NCBI RefSeq assembly: GCF_029937855.1
Contig: NZ_JAPYPC010000022.1
Span: 1 to 64,000 of the forward strand
DNA from: Christiangramia sp.
GTDB taxonomy: Bacteria; Bacteroidota; Bacteroidia; Flavobacteriales; Flavobacteriaceae
DNA: 64,000 bases
Reading direction: 5' to 3'
The notes beneath the pieces were generated by a model. That model saw nothing but the letters and a program-made list of their open reading frames with translations, did not search any database and was not told the origin of the DNA. This document shows, in pieces, positions 1 through 10,203 of the stretch. Every line of letters starts with the position of its first letter. Within the stretch, counting starts at the first letter, position 1. The translations under genes were made by a program, and so were the position numbers.

Positions 1-2
1 TA

Positions 3-230
3 ATGGACAAATTATTGAACGGAATTGATGGGACAGATATCTGTGCCGAAATAAGGAATACCATTCCTATATCAGACACACCCATCCTTATGATGTCGGG
101 CTGGGACGGCGCCAGAAATATCTGTATCGCTGCCGGAGCCACTAATTTTATCGCCAAACCATTTGAGGTGGATAATTTGCTAGAAAGTATTAAAACTACA
201 CTCGATAAAGCAAAGAGTTTTCAAGGTTAA
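3..230 (+). CDS. Response regulator receiver-domain fragment (C-terminal part; gene probably starts before the window)
   Basis: ORF at left edge; LMMSGWDGA...GATNFIAKPFEVDNLLESI resembles the alpha4-beta5 region of REC domains with conserved K-P. Confidence 0.65.
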   Translation: MDKLLNGIDGTDICAEIRNTIPISDTPILMMSGWDGARNICIAAGATNFIAKPFEVDNLLESIKTTLDKAKSFQG

Positions 231-1214
231 AATAAGCCTTTATCCTAAACATGTCATAAAAGCTAGAACTATATTTATTAGTTCTCTGACTAATTTCAGT
301 TGAAATAGGCATCTAATACAATATCTTACCCTTCTGGTTTTTGAATATTTCTTATCATGAAATTATTATTCCTTGTCATTTTTTTAAACAAATAATATTT
401 CTTTCTCAATTATTCAATATCAAAAAAGGATAATTACCCACAAGTACCCATAAAATTATAAGAAGTGGATTCTATATACCATTCATTGTACTTATTCCTT
501 AAACATTCCAATACCACTATGATACTGTTTTTGGAATAAGCCTGCTACAACCTAGGATAATTCATTTAAAATTAAAGAATAAAAGGCGTTTAATAAACTT
601 ATCTGAATATACTTGCCCAAGCTCTAAAATTTAATCCTTTTGTATTTAGCAGAACATTTTTTAGGGGCGCGGTTTTAAGAGTAATTGGTGGTTTTAATTT
701 CCTTACTGGATCTTCCTCGAAAACCTTAATCATTTATTATTTGATTTTGAAGATATCTACATTCTACCAACGTGCATAGAAGACTCTACAGGAAATTTTT
801 TTAATACCGTCAGAAGAAACTAGTGATTTAAAAACTTAATAGTTGTACCACATAGTTCTGAAAAACAAATTCCTTTAACTGATCAAAAAAATTATTCTTA
901 TTTACTACTTACGGATTATTTTCTGCCTCAGCCTTCCTGATCTACCCCTTAGCCGCTGCCATTGTTCCCTTTTCTTAATGCAAAATACCAGGAGATAGAA
1001 GTTAGAGGGACTGCATAAGCCAGTCGGCTACGCTTTCCTTTTTATAAGTATCAGCATCGAAAAGGAAACAGCATACGGCTCTGTAAGAAGTAAATCAAAA
1101 TAGGACCGCTATGAGATCATTGAAAATAAATATCCCCGAAAGAAGTAAAAAAAATCGAAAGAAAAAGCTCCGGATATAAAAAGTAAATCAATTATTCATT
1201 TAAATATTTCAATT

Positions 1215-1575
1215 ATGAAAACGCTTAGAAACAAAGTTCAGTTAATCGGCAATGTAGGGAACGCCCCAGAGATCAAAAACCTTGAAAATGCTAAGAAAGT
1301 AGCAAGCTTTTCAATGGCCACCAATGAATTTTATAAAAATGCTAATGGTGAGAAAATACAGGATACCCAATGGCATAATATCGTTGCTTGGGGTAAAACC
1401 GCAGAGATCATTGAAAACTATGTTGGAAAGGGAAAAGAAATCGCTATTGAAGGTAAACTTTCCTCCCGTTCCTATGAAACCAATGAAGGTGAAACGCTAT
1501 GTAACCGAAGTTATAGCCAGTGAAATTCTTTTGCTGGGAGGTAATGCCGATAATGAAAATGACTCCAGGTCGTAA
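1215..1575 (+). pseudogene. ssb: Frameshifted single-stranded DNA-binding protein (copy 1)
   Basis: MKTLRNKVQLIGNVGNAPEIKNL...WHNIVAWGKTAEI is SSB OB-fold. Frame breaks at gaaggtgaaacgctatgta; the missing C-terminal strand (KRYVTEVIASEILLLGG) continues in the +1 frame. Confidence 0.8.
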
Positions 1576-1587
1576 GGCTTAAAATCA

Positions 1588-1621
1588 AAGAGGGCGTACT
1601 TGCTAATGGTAGCGCCCTCTT
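1588..1621 (+). terminator. Hairpin downstream of ssb copy 1
   Basis: AAGAGGGCG...CGCCCTCTT, 9-bp perfect stem. Confidence 0.5.
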
Positions 1622-1644
1622 ACTAACCTTTAAATTGATTAAAT

Positions 1645-2094
1645 ATGAAAACTAAAGTTAATGAAATAGCAATAAAGTATCAGGGAAACTTTAAAATTTC
1701 CCAGGCTCATAAAATAACCTCTTCCATTTGTGCTGTAGAACTTTTATTTGATACATGGAATAAAGACCAGATTGGACTGCAGGAATGTTTTAAAATCATG
1801 CTGCTTAACAATGCCAATAAGGTAAAAGGAATTTTTCAAGTCTCTACCGGAGGAATTACCGGTACCCTAGTGGATCTTAGAATTGTGTTTGCTGTTATTC
1901 TTAAAAGTTTTACTACCTCTATAATACTTGCACATAACCATCCCAGCGGCACCCTTAGACCCAGTATTGCAGATAAAAGAATCACTGAAAAAATAAAAAA
2001 TGCAGCTATTCCGTTTGACATCAAGGTTCTTGATCATCTTATAATTACGCCAGACGGCAACTATTTTAGTTTTGCTGATGAAGGAATTCTATGA
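1645..2094 (+). CDS. RadC-like JAB/MPN domain protein (copy 1)
   Basis: JAMM-type motif AHNHPSG....S..D, size 149 aa, typical of element-borne RadC proteins. Confidence 0.85.
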   Translation: MKTKVNEIAIKYQGNFKISQAHKITSSICAVELLFDTWNKDQIGLQECFKIMLLNNANKVKGIFQVSTGGITGTLVDLRIVFAVILKSFTTSIILAHNHPSGTLRPSIADKRITEKIKNAAIPFDIKVLDHLIITPDGNYFSFADEGIL

Positions 2095-2114
2095 GCTTTT
2101 TGTCTCAATGTTGG

Positions 2115-2147
2115 AAAGGTGATCTTTTTAAGGTCACCTTTTTTCTT
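2115..2147 (+). terminator. Rho-independent terminator after radC-like copy 1
   Basis: AAAGGTGA...TCACCTTT followed by T-rich tract. Confidence 0.6.
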
Positions 2148-2529
2148 TTATAATATTCTCAACAAAAATATAGAATTCATTAAAAATCGGCGGGGCGATA
2201 TAAAGGAATAGCAAGTTTGATAGTATTATTTGTTCTCTTGTCTATTGTTAACCGAAGACCGGGAATATTGAAACCATTTTAAAGCCGTTTAATTTATTCT
2301 TAATGGTGAAACTAAGGTAGGGAAATCTGTAGCAGTTAGTGAAGGAATTAATTACCATATAGCAATTACTCTTATTCTACTTATGTATATTTAGGTGTAT
2401 AAATCGGAGAGAAAACCGAGCGTTCATAAAAAGTTTTTAAAGGTACTTTTGGGAAGATAAGGTATATTTGGTATCTGGATTTTTTAATCATAGCAAATTT
2501 CATTGCATAGCAACAATTTTTTTACCTCA

Positions 2530-2904
2530 ATGAATACACTAATTTTATTAATAGATGATGATAAAATAACAAATATTGTAAACAGGAAAATCATCCGAAA
2601 AAAAAAGGCTGATGTGATCATTAAAGATTTTCAGACTGCTAATCACGCTTTGGAATTTTTAATGCATAAAAAACCAGAAGATTTTAATGTCATTATATTT
2701 TTAGATATAAATATGCCGGAAATTTCTGGTTGGGAGTTTATTAGCCTTTTAGAGAAAAATATTAAATATAAATATGTATTGTACCTCCTTACCTCCTCAA
2801 TTGACGAAAATGATAAATTAAGATCTGAAAAATTAGCTTCAGTCAGATCTTTCATATCTAAACCCCTAACAATTCAAAAATTGGATAAGTTGGATCTAAT
2901 TTAA
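2530..2904 (+). CDS. Single-domain response regulator (CheY-like)
   Basis: MNTLILLIDDDKITN...IIFLDINMPEISGWEFI...LTSS...FISKPLT: D, T/S and K positions of REC domain. ORF opens at 2503; ATG at 2530 is the likelier start. Confidence 0.85.
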   Translation: MNTLILLIDDDKITNIVNRKIIRKKKADVIIKDFQTANHALEFLMHKKPEDFNVIIFLDINMPEISGWEFISLLEKNIKYKYVLYLLTSSIDENDKLRSEKLASVRSFISKPLTIQKLDKLDLI

Positions 2905-4095
2905 GGTCTTGTTAGCACTATAAAACGATTTTTCAATATCCCTTTCCTCAGCGTAAGTCTTATATAACTTATCGGTAAAGACATCCAATTCTTTGGAAAC
3001 TGTTTGGATGTATCCGCTATATTCCCTTATTTCCTTTTCTTCCATTTTGTCTTTTTCTAATATGGAAGTAAGACTTAATAATGTTGCCACAGGCTTTCGT
3101 AAAACATGAGAAATATCAAAAGCTAATTGTTCCATCTTGTTTTGGTACGCTATTTCTTTTGTGTAATCCTGAATAAAGCCACACCAAATTACCGAATTAT
3201 CATTTTGTTTCTCCGGTATTGCTTTGACCTTCCTCCATTCTATAGTCTTATTTTTATTTATAATGCGAAATTCATCTTCCCAAATTTGAAGATTATTAAA
3301 GGAACTTTGGATTTTTTTCTGCACTCTTGCCAGATCTTCTTCATGGATCAGGCTAAATATCAAATGGGGATCCGTGTATATCTGTTCTCTGGTTACTTCC
3401 GGATTTAATAGCTCTAGCCCCTTACTGATAAAATTAAATGACATTTCACCGTCTTCTGTCATTTTACACTGATAAATCATACCTGGAATTTCATCCGTCA
3501 ATTTTATGAGGTTATCTGTATGAAATTGGATTTTCTGTTGTTGAAGGTGAATCTTCTTTTTATCATTTAGATGATCCATGGCTTTTTTAGCAAGGATCTT
3601 CAAAGCTTTCTTCTGGTTTTCAGATATCTTCCTTGGCTTAGTGTCAATTACACATAGAGTACCTAAAACATTTCCGTTAGGTGTTTCCAGAGGAGCTCCA
3701 GCATAAAAACGAATATGTGGATCTCCTTTAACTAATACGCTGTTTTTAAATCTTTCATCTTTTAAAGAGTCCGAAACAATAAGAACTTCTTTGGGTTGAT
3801 GAAGGGTGTGTTGGCAGAAGGAATCTTTTCTCGATGTTTGAGAAAATGATAATCCACGATGTACTAAAAAATCCTGGGTATCATGCCCGATTAATGTTAT
3901 TAGCGAAATTGGAACATCACAAATTAAAGAAGCTATTTCCGCTAATTCATCCAGCACTTTTTCTTTAGATGATCCCAATATATTATAAGATTGGAGCTCT
4001 TGAATTCTTTCTATTTCTTTCATAATCTCAGGGAAGAATTTTTTATGAGGGCTTTTGACACATATTGATCTAATAGTTTTATAAATAACATGCAA
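2896..4095 (-). CDS. GAF-PAS sensor protein with HisKA-like helix but no HATPase domain
   Basis: GAF-like (LDELAEIASLICDVPISLITLI..FYAGAPLETPNGNVLGTLCVID), PAS_3-like region, LAFDISHVLRKPVATLLSLTSIL DHp-like; ORF ends without N/G1/G2 boxes. Confidence 0.75.
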   Translation of the reverse strand: MHVIYKTIRSICVKSPHKKFFPEIMKEIERIQELQSYNILGSSKEKVLDELAEIASLICDVPISLITLIGHDTQDFLVHRGLSFSQTSRKDSFCQHTLHQPKEVLIVSDSLKDERFKNSVLVKGDPHIRFYAGAPLETPNGNVLGTLCVIDTKPRKISENQKKALKILAKKAMDHLNDKKKIHLQQQKIQFHTDNLIKLTDEIPGMIYQCKMTEDGEMSFNFISKGLELLNPEVTREQIYTDPHLIFSLIHEEDLARVQKKIQSSFNNLQIWEDEFRIINKNKTIEWRKVKAIPEKQNDNSVIWCGFIQDYTKEIAYQNKMEQLAFDISHVLRKPVATLLSLTSILEKDKMEEKEIREYSGYIQTVSKELDVFTDKLYKTYAEERDIEKSFYSANKTLN

Positions 4096-4548
4096 TGAAA
4101 AGTTGGTTCAAAAAGATCCTTTATAATCTTTTTCTATTTGCCGAGTCCTATCGCATCTAGCCAAACAAATCTTTTGAGCTGCCATCCTTTTTTGGTGAGG
4201 CAAATCTGGTCTAGAAATCAGATTAAAGGGGTATAATTTTCATGAAATTTTAACAACCCGTTACTAAAAATTTGGAAGAGATATCCTTTTTTAATAAATC
4301 AAGGTTATAGAAATTACTGGTATTAAACATGCTATTGATTTTATATTAAATTTAAATCTTAATAAAATTACATATTATCGATAATATTCGCGTTTAATCG
4401 ATTTAAAATGATATGTTAAAATTAAATTGTTACCTTATTTTATCGTTTTCCGTTAAATATAAAAGGCTTAGCATTAAACGATCTTAACATATTTTTTTAT
4501 TTTTGAATAGGATCATGAGGTTGAAGAATAATTAAAAATTTAGTTTTC

Positions 4549-4575
4549 AGAGAGAAGTTTTTTTAACTTCTCTCT
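4549..4575 (+). terminator. Orphan strong hairpin (11-bp stem)
   Basis: AGAGAGAAGTT-ttttt-AACTTCTCTCT in ORF-free region upstream of the histidine kinase at 4727. Confidence 0.4.
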
Positions 4576-4726
4576 CTTATTTATAGGAACCATCAGGTCT
4601 TTATAAAAAATTCTTGAGATCATTTAATAAGATAATCATTCTGAATTCAGTTTCGATATCATTAAAGATTTCCTAAAAGTATGTTAAATTTGTACTTATG
4701 CCTTTTTTAAGGAGCATTCAATTCCT

Positions 4727-6244
4727 ATGTCTAAATTATTTGATCATCTAAAATTCAAGCGGAAGAAAAGTTCTAAGAATCTTTCCAATGACAACGCAAA
4801 AAGATTATTGCAAACCGTATTTGATACCACAAACCAGGGAATTGCGGTTTTTAGAACTATTTATGATAATAATGGTTCTATCAAAGATTTCAGATTTATT
4901 AAAGTAAATAAGGTACTTAAGGAAATGTATCTGAATATGGATCCTTTAGGAAAAACCTATTTGGAAACGTCAAAATATGGAGTAGAATTGGGAATTTTCG
5001 ATGCGCTGAAAACCGTCATGAAAACCGGTAATCCTATGGAAGAGGAATTTCATTTTCAAAAAGAAGGTTATAATAACTGGTTCAGAATGACAGTTAAATC
5101 ACAGGACAATCTATTAATTGCCACCATTGAAGATATTACCGCAAGAAAGAGGGAATCTGAGCATCTTCAGGAAACCTTAAGATTTAAAAATCAATTAGAA
5201 CAAACCTCTCTTGAAACGATACTTATTATTAACCTGGATTCCTATAATGTCCGGTATATTAATAAAGATATATTTCCTGACGCGGGAATGACTGTAGAAA
5301 GAATTCAAGGAACTCCATTAACAGAAATCGTCCCTTTTATACATCCTCAGGACCGGGAAAAAATAATTGATTTCCATAAAAATTTAGTTAAATCGGATGA
5401 TCAGGATGTACTTGAAATTGAAGTACGCCTGAAATTAAGGGGAGCTTCCTGGGAATGGTTCAGTGTACGTGGAAAAATTTTTAAGCGGCGAGATGCTAAT
5501 TGGGTGAGCGAATATGTTCTACTGGTGAGAAATATTACAGAGCAGAAAAATACACAATATGATTTATTAAAAGCAGAAAGACTTTCTATACAAGGGGAGG
5601 TTGCCAGGATTTTTGCTCATGAATTGCGCAATCCTTTGGCAAGTATTGGAATGGCTGCCGATATTTTAAACAAAAAATTCACTCCAGGTAAGGAAGAACA
5701 AGTAGGTAATTATATAGGTATTATTTCCAGAAGCACCAAAACTTTGAATAATTTAGTAAATAACCTATTAGATTCTTCCAATTATTCATTGTCTGAATTA
5801 AAGAGAGAAAATCTTGCTGAAATTCTAGATCAAACTCTTGAGAGAGCTTCAGATAGAATTTATTTAGCGGGTATAACCGTGAGAAAGAACTATGCTCCCA
5901 ATTGTTATATCCTGGCAGATAAGGAAAAGCTCATCATCGCTCTACTCAATATTATTGTAAATGCCAGTGAGGCCACTACTCCCGAAAAGGGAATTATAGA
6001 AATAGAAATTAAACAAAATACTACAGATTGTATTCTAAGTATCCGGGATAATGGACATGGCTTAAAGCCAGATGAAATAAACCGCATATTTGATGCTTTT
6101 TATACCAATAAAAATACAGGAGTTGGTGTAGGCTTAACTTCCGTAAAGAATATACTCGAAGAACATGGTGCCCAAATAAATGTAGATAGTAAGCCTAAAG
6201 AGGGTACCTGCTTTAGAATAACTTTTCATACTGCTGATAGTTAA
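4727..6244 (+). CDS. PAS-domain sensor histidine kinase
   Basis: Two PAS-like regions, HELRNPLASI (H-box), NIIVNASEAT (N-box), DNGHGLKPDEI (G1), GVGVGLTSVKNI (G2). Confidence 0.9.
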   Translation: MSKLFDHLKFKRKKSSKNLSNDNAKRLLQTVFDTTNQGIAVFRTIYDNNGSIKDFRFIKVNKVLKEMYLNMDPLGKTYLETSKYGVELGIFDALKTVMKTGNPMEEEFHFQKEGYNNWFRMTVKSQDNLLIATIEDITARKRESEHLQETLRFKNQLEQTSLETILIINLDSYNVRYINKDIFPDAGMTVERIQGTPLTEIVPFIHPQDREKIIDFHKNLVKSDDQDVLEIEVRLKLRGASWEWFSVRGKIFKRRDANWVSEYVLLVRNITEQKNTQYDLLKAERLSIQGEVARIFAHELRNPLASIGMAADILNKKFTPGKEEQVGNYIGIISRSTKTLNNLVNNLLDSSNYSLSELKRENLAEILDQTLERASDRIYLAGITVRKNYAPNCYILADKEKLIIALLNIIVNASEATTPEKGIIEIEIKQNTTDCILSIRDNGHGLKPDEINRIFDAFYTNKNTGVGVGLTSVKNILEEHGAQINVDSKPKEGTCFRITFHTADS

Positions 6245-6617
6245 ATCCTAGGATTACCATTTGGAATTTACTTAAAACAAAAGGTGAGCAAGAATTATTT
6301 CAGCCATAATCTTAGGAGGTTGCTTAGCAGAAGTTTCTGCTCGTGAAAATCGCCTTTTTATTCAGAGCCTTTTTTTATTTTTGGCATGTTATTTTTTCCT
6401 TCTATGGTTTGAAATCGATATTGCAAAATGCTGCTATTTCTGAGTTCAGTGCGCCGGCAAGACTCTTTTCTAAGATATTTCTGATGTGTTTATATTTTAA
6501 TCCCAATGCGGGAATTCAGGCGTCTAAGCATCTTCCTGTATGTTGCTAACTCTTTGCACCCAGCATCATACTGGTTTCATCTCTTTTTATTTTTACCGAA
6601 AGTATTTTCGGTTTATT

Positions 6618-8432
6618 TCAGGACATTTGAACGGAATACCCGTTCAACCGGGACTGCAACAGTGAAACTTCGGCTTCGGCCAACTTAAGGAAATCCTGAA
6701 ATTTTTGCTTTTCACAGATTATCCCTTCCTTCAGCAAAGCCCTGTAATACTCAATCCCGCTCATCAGGTTTTCACAAAACCCCTTCCATTCCCTGATCTT
6801 CCTTTTGCCTGGTGAATTTTCTTCTGCCAGCTGCTCTTTTATAAAATTCAGGTATAACTGAAGTTCTTTTACAAAAAAATGTGGCCTGTTTTTATTCGCC
6901 ATGATATCCGTCCGTCCGTAAATGTGGTCGGTCATTTCTTTTAAACTTATCTTTCTATTGAAATTAACGATATTGGGGCCCGGGCAAACAGTGACCGAGT
7001 GCTGTTTTTTGAGGAACGGCACCTGATATTTGATCGATGCCGCGTTGCTCAATCCAACACACAGACATTCCTTGCTAATGATCTCATTCATTTTGTGGTC
7101 ATGTTCTGCTGCCGGAAGGTTTAAACCCTCAAGCTCCGCTATTTTCCTTTTCTGGTATTTCCTAGAGGCGGTGCAAATTGGTTCTTTGGTGAACTCTGTA
7201 TTGGAAATAAGGAACTTTTCGGTACAGGGGCTTCCGGGCACAGCATTTTTCAATCTATCCAACCTTTCGGTTTCGCCGGAGGTACCTTTCAGGTAATTGA
7301 AGCCTACTCCCAGAGGAGAAGATTTACTTCGTATCACATCTTTTTCGCCAGATTTGAGCAGTAATCCAAGAGTTTCATCATCAACCGTAGTGGCTTCGGG
7401 ACACAATAAAAATGGGGTTCCCCAGCCCGTTCCGTCTATTCTGTAATGTCGGTGCAGCAAGTTATCTTCTTCAGCGGTACCAATCCCACCCTGAACCGTG
7501 ATCTTTATTGGGTGTGGCCTGGAAAATACAGGTTTGCCCTTTTCTTTCAGGGCTACGGAATAGAGGCTGAAAAGACTTTCTGCCAATTCTTCCTTTTTCT
7601 CACTGAATTCTTTCAATATTGGCCCCATCAATAATCCCTGGGTTGCGAACACATGCCCGCCACAGTTCAATCCCGATTCTATTCTGAATTCACTGACCCA
7701 AATTCCTTTTTTAGCCAGGTATTTTCCCTGGATGAGGGCCGAACGATAATCACTTACTTTGATGATCACCTTTTTCCTAAATTCCCCCCATGCCGAAGCA
7801 TCGAAGTCACTGAAATTTTCAAGGTAGTTATACAACCTGGGGTTCATTCCCGCTGAAAATATGATCCCCGAATTATCTAGGTTGCTTTGGGCGTAGGCTT
7901 TTAAAGAAATAAGGGCATCAGAGCCATTCTCCAGTGGCAAACCTTCATTATCAAGATTATTCTTGTCCACCTTGGTCATTACATTCACCTCTATGCCGCC
8001 GGGAACTATTAATTTCTTCAGGCTTTCTAGTAAGCTCTTCCTTTCCTGCTCATTTTCAGTTGAAAGTAATTTGAGGTATTTTACTTTTAACTTATTACCA
8101 TCGGGCAACATTTCAAAATATTTGCAAAATTCAGAACCGGTTTCAAGAGCAGAAGCTTTTATTTTATCAATCTTCGAATGCACCAGTTTCTGCACAAGAT
8201 TTAAATAGTCTGTGATCCGCCGGGCGCGATAATCTGGCTCATTTACTGAAATTGGAATATATTCCTCTTTATTTTCTGTGTAATAATGCTTCCGCATCAT
8301 TTCGATCAGGTTGTCTTCAATAATGGAGATGGCTGATGTGATACCGTAGCAGGCAACCTTTACCGGTGAATCTATAGAATATGCGAGCCCCATTACCGGA
8401 ATATGGAAACTATGTGGTGAGGTTATTTGCAT
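6618..8432 (-). CDS. Conserved hypothetical protein, 604 aa, possible TIM-barrel/nitronate-monooxygenase-like flavoprotein
   Basis: Long intact ORF; motifs ESGLNCGGHVFATQGLLMGPIL, VQGGIGTAEEDNLL, DGTGWGTPFLLCPEA. Confidence 0.6.
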   Translation of the reverse strand: MQITSPHSFHIPVMGLAYSIDSPVKVACYGITSAISIIEDNLIEMMRKHYYTENKEEYIPISVNEPDYRARRITDYLNLVQKLVHSKIDKIKASALETGSEFCKYFEMLPDGNKLKVKYLKLLSTENEQERKSLLESLKKLIVPGGIEVNVMTKVDKNNLDNEGLPLENGSDALISLKAYAQSNLDNSGIIFSAGMNPRLYNYLENFSDFDASAWGEFRKKVIIKVSDYRSALIQGKYLAKKGIWVSEFRIESGLNCGGHVFATQGLLMGPILKEFSEKKEELAESLFSLYSVALKEKGKPVFSRPHPIKITVQGGIGTAEEDNLLHRHYRIDGTGWGTPFLLCPEATTVDDETLGLLLKSGEKDVIRSKSSPLGVGFNYLKGTSGETERLDRLKNAVPGSPCTEKFLISNTEFTKEPICTASRKYQKRKIAELEGLNLPAAEHDHKMNEIISKECLCVGLSNAASIKYQVPFLKKQHSVTVCPGPNIVNFNRKISLKEMTDHIYGRTDIMANKNRPHFFVKELQLYLNFIKEQLAEENSPGKRKIREWKGFCENLMSGIEYYRALLKEGIICEKQKFQDFLKLAEAEVSLLQSRLNGYSVQMS

Positions 8433-8516
8433 TTTTTAGAATTTTAATCCTCAAAGATGCACTATTGAATTTCTAAGAAACATGATGAATATCATATTAA
8501 CCAGGATGTTTAAAAT

Positions 8517-8760
8517 TTAAAAATCCTTCCGCTTTGCCATTCGGTTGATGATGGCTACGGGGATAATTACCCAAAGCGAAAGAATTACCGAGGAAAGGAT
8601 AATTCCAAAACTGGTGCCGAAGAATTTCTGAAACACGGCAACAGTATAGCCCAAAAGTGTGGAAATATCCAGCTTCAGCAAAATCAACAGATGGGGAAAG
8701 GTCTACGGGGTTCAGCATTATGGCGGTCAGCGAATATTGCAAATAGTGATTTCCTCATCG
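8517..8760 (-). pseudogene. Remnant of NosY-like ABC-2 permease (C-terminus)
   Basis: Reverse translation gives LDISTLLGYTVAVFQKFFGTSFGIILSSVILSLWVIIPVAIINRMAKRKDF*; the upstream AIMLNPVDLS is in a shifted frame. Confidence 0.55.
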
Positions 8761-9141
8761 ATGCCACCAAAGGAAGCTTTTATTCAATTTTTGCTACTGC
8801 TTTGGACGGGGTATCTCTTCGGGATTTTTGTTGACTCACCATACAACTAGTCCCTCTCATTCTCTTTTTTATAATGCGAAAAAACAACATCCGATCCTGG
8901 ACAGCGGCATAAAGCCGCTTCGGCTTTGCCTGCTCTTTTTATACGCTTTACCAGGCCCATCTGTTGTGAGTATAATAAGCATCAAAAAAGGTAATGTGAG
9001 GGCTCTATAAGAAGTAAGTCAAAATCTATAATCATGGAATCGATACAAACACAAAAAATAGCAATAGCACAAAAAAAATCAAAAAAGGAAAATGCTCTGG
9101 ATATAAAAAGTAAATCAATTATTCATTTAAATATTTCAATT

Positions 9142-9502
9142 ATGAAAACGCTTAGAAACAAAGTTCAGTTAATCGGCAATGTAGGGAACGCCCCAGAGAT
9201 CAAAAACCTTGAAAATGCTAAGAAAGTAGCAAGCTTTTCAATGGCCACCAATGAATTTTATAAAAATGCTAATGGTGAGAAAATACAGGATACCCAATGG
9301 CATAATATCGTTGCTTGGGGTAAAACCGCAGAGATCATTGAAAACTATGTTGGAAAGGGAAAAGAAATCGCTATTGAAGGTAAACTTTCCTCCCGTTCCT
9401 ATGAAACCAATGAAGGTGAAACGCTATGTAACCGAAGTTATAGCCAGTGAAATTCTTTTGCTGGGAGGTAATGCCGTTAATGAAAATGACTCCAGGTCGT
9501 AA
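9142..9502 (+). pseudogene. ssb: Frameshifted single-stranded DNA-binding protein (copy 2, same lesion)
   Basis: Same gaaggtgaaacgctatgta junction and frame break as copy 1. The ORF opens at 9034; the ATG matching copy 1 is at 9142. Confidence 0.8.
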
Positions 9503-9514
9503 GGCTTAAAATCA

Positions 9515-9549
9515 AAGAGGGCGTACTTGCTCATGGTAGCGCCCTCTTT
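9515..9549 (+). terminator. Hairpin downstream of ssb copy 2
   Basis: AAGAGGGCG...CGCCCTCTT followed by TT. Confidence 0.5.
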
Positions 9550-9577
9550 TCATTACTAACCTTTAAATTGATAAAAT

Positions 9578-10027
9578 ATGAAAACTAAAGTTAATGAAAT
9601 CGCGATAAAATATCAGGGAAACTTTAAAATTTCTCAGGCTCCTAAAATAACCTCTTCCCTCTGTGCTACAACACTTTTATTTGAAACATGGAATAAAGAC
9701 CAGATTGGACTGCAGGAATGTTTTAAAATCATGCTGCTTAACAATGCGAATAAGGTGAAAGGAATTTTTCAAGTCTCTACCGGAGGAATTACCGGTACCT
9801 TAGTGGATCTTAGAATTGTGTTTGCTGTTATTCTTAAAAGTCTTACTACATCCATAATACTGGCGCATAACCATCCCAGCGGCACCCTTAGACCCAGTAT
9901 TGCAGATAAAAGAATCACCGAGAAAATAAAAAATGCAGCGATTCTATTTGATATAAAAGTCCTTGATCATTTAATATTAACCCCTGACGGCAACTATTTT
10001 AGTTTTGCCGATGAAGGCATTCTATGA
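9578..10027 (+). CDS. RadC-like JAB domain protein (copy 2)
   Basis: AHNHPSG motif; colinear with copy 1. Confidence 0.85.
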   Translation: MKTKVNEIAIKYQGNFKISQAPKITSSLCATTLLFETWNKDQIGLQECFKIMLLNNANKVKGIFQVSTGGITGTLVDLRIVFAVILKSLTTSIILAHNHPSGTLRPSIADKRITEKIKNAAILFDIKVLDHLILTPDGNYFSFADEGIL

Positions 10028-10203
10028 GCTTTTTTTGTCCCAATGTTGGAAAGGTGGTCTTTTTAAGGTCACCTTTTTTCTTTTATAATATTCTCAACAA
10101 AATTTAGAATTCATTGAATTTTAAAAAATTCTTTGTCGTCTGGTATCTTAAAATCAGTTTTCAATTCTTTTAAACCAACACCTTCAAATTAACTTCTAAA
10201 AAA

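Larger units (their letters stand above)
1025..2210 (+). repeat. Direct duplication, copy 1 (ssb-radC leader plus oriT-like hairpin remnant); partner about 8930-10225
   Basis: Near-identical from ggatataaaaagtaaatcaatt onward through ssb; radC mosaic; both end with aaaatcggcgggg..gata.aaaggaa.agcaag. Confidence 0.85.

Noticed and set aside
240-1020. ORF-free 0.8-kb region checked for genes or RNA genes
   Set aside because: No convincing CDS, tRNA cloverleaf or repeat array; appears to be eroded spacer.
1324-1575. ORF 83 aa overlapping ssb copy 1 (and 9251-9502 in copy 2)
   Set aside because: Only its C-terminal part is SSB sequence displaced by the frameshift; the rest is out-of-frame reading of ssb.
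6343-6688. Two small plus-strand ORFs between the kinase and the 604-aa gene
   Set aside because: Low-complexity Phe/Leu-rich readings of AT-rich spacer and antisense of the 604-aa gene; no support.
8497-8742. ORF 81 aa on minus strand
   Set aside because: Mixed frames of a decayed NosY-like permease, not a real 81-aa gene.
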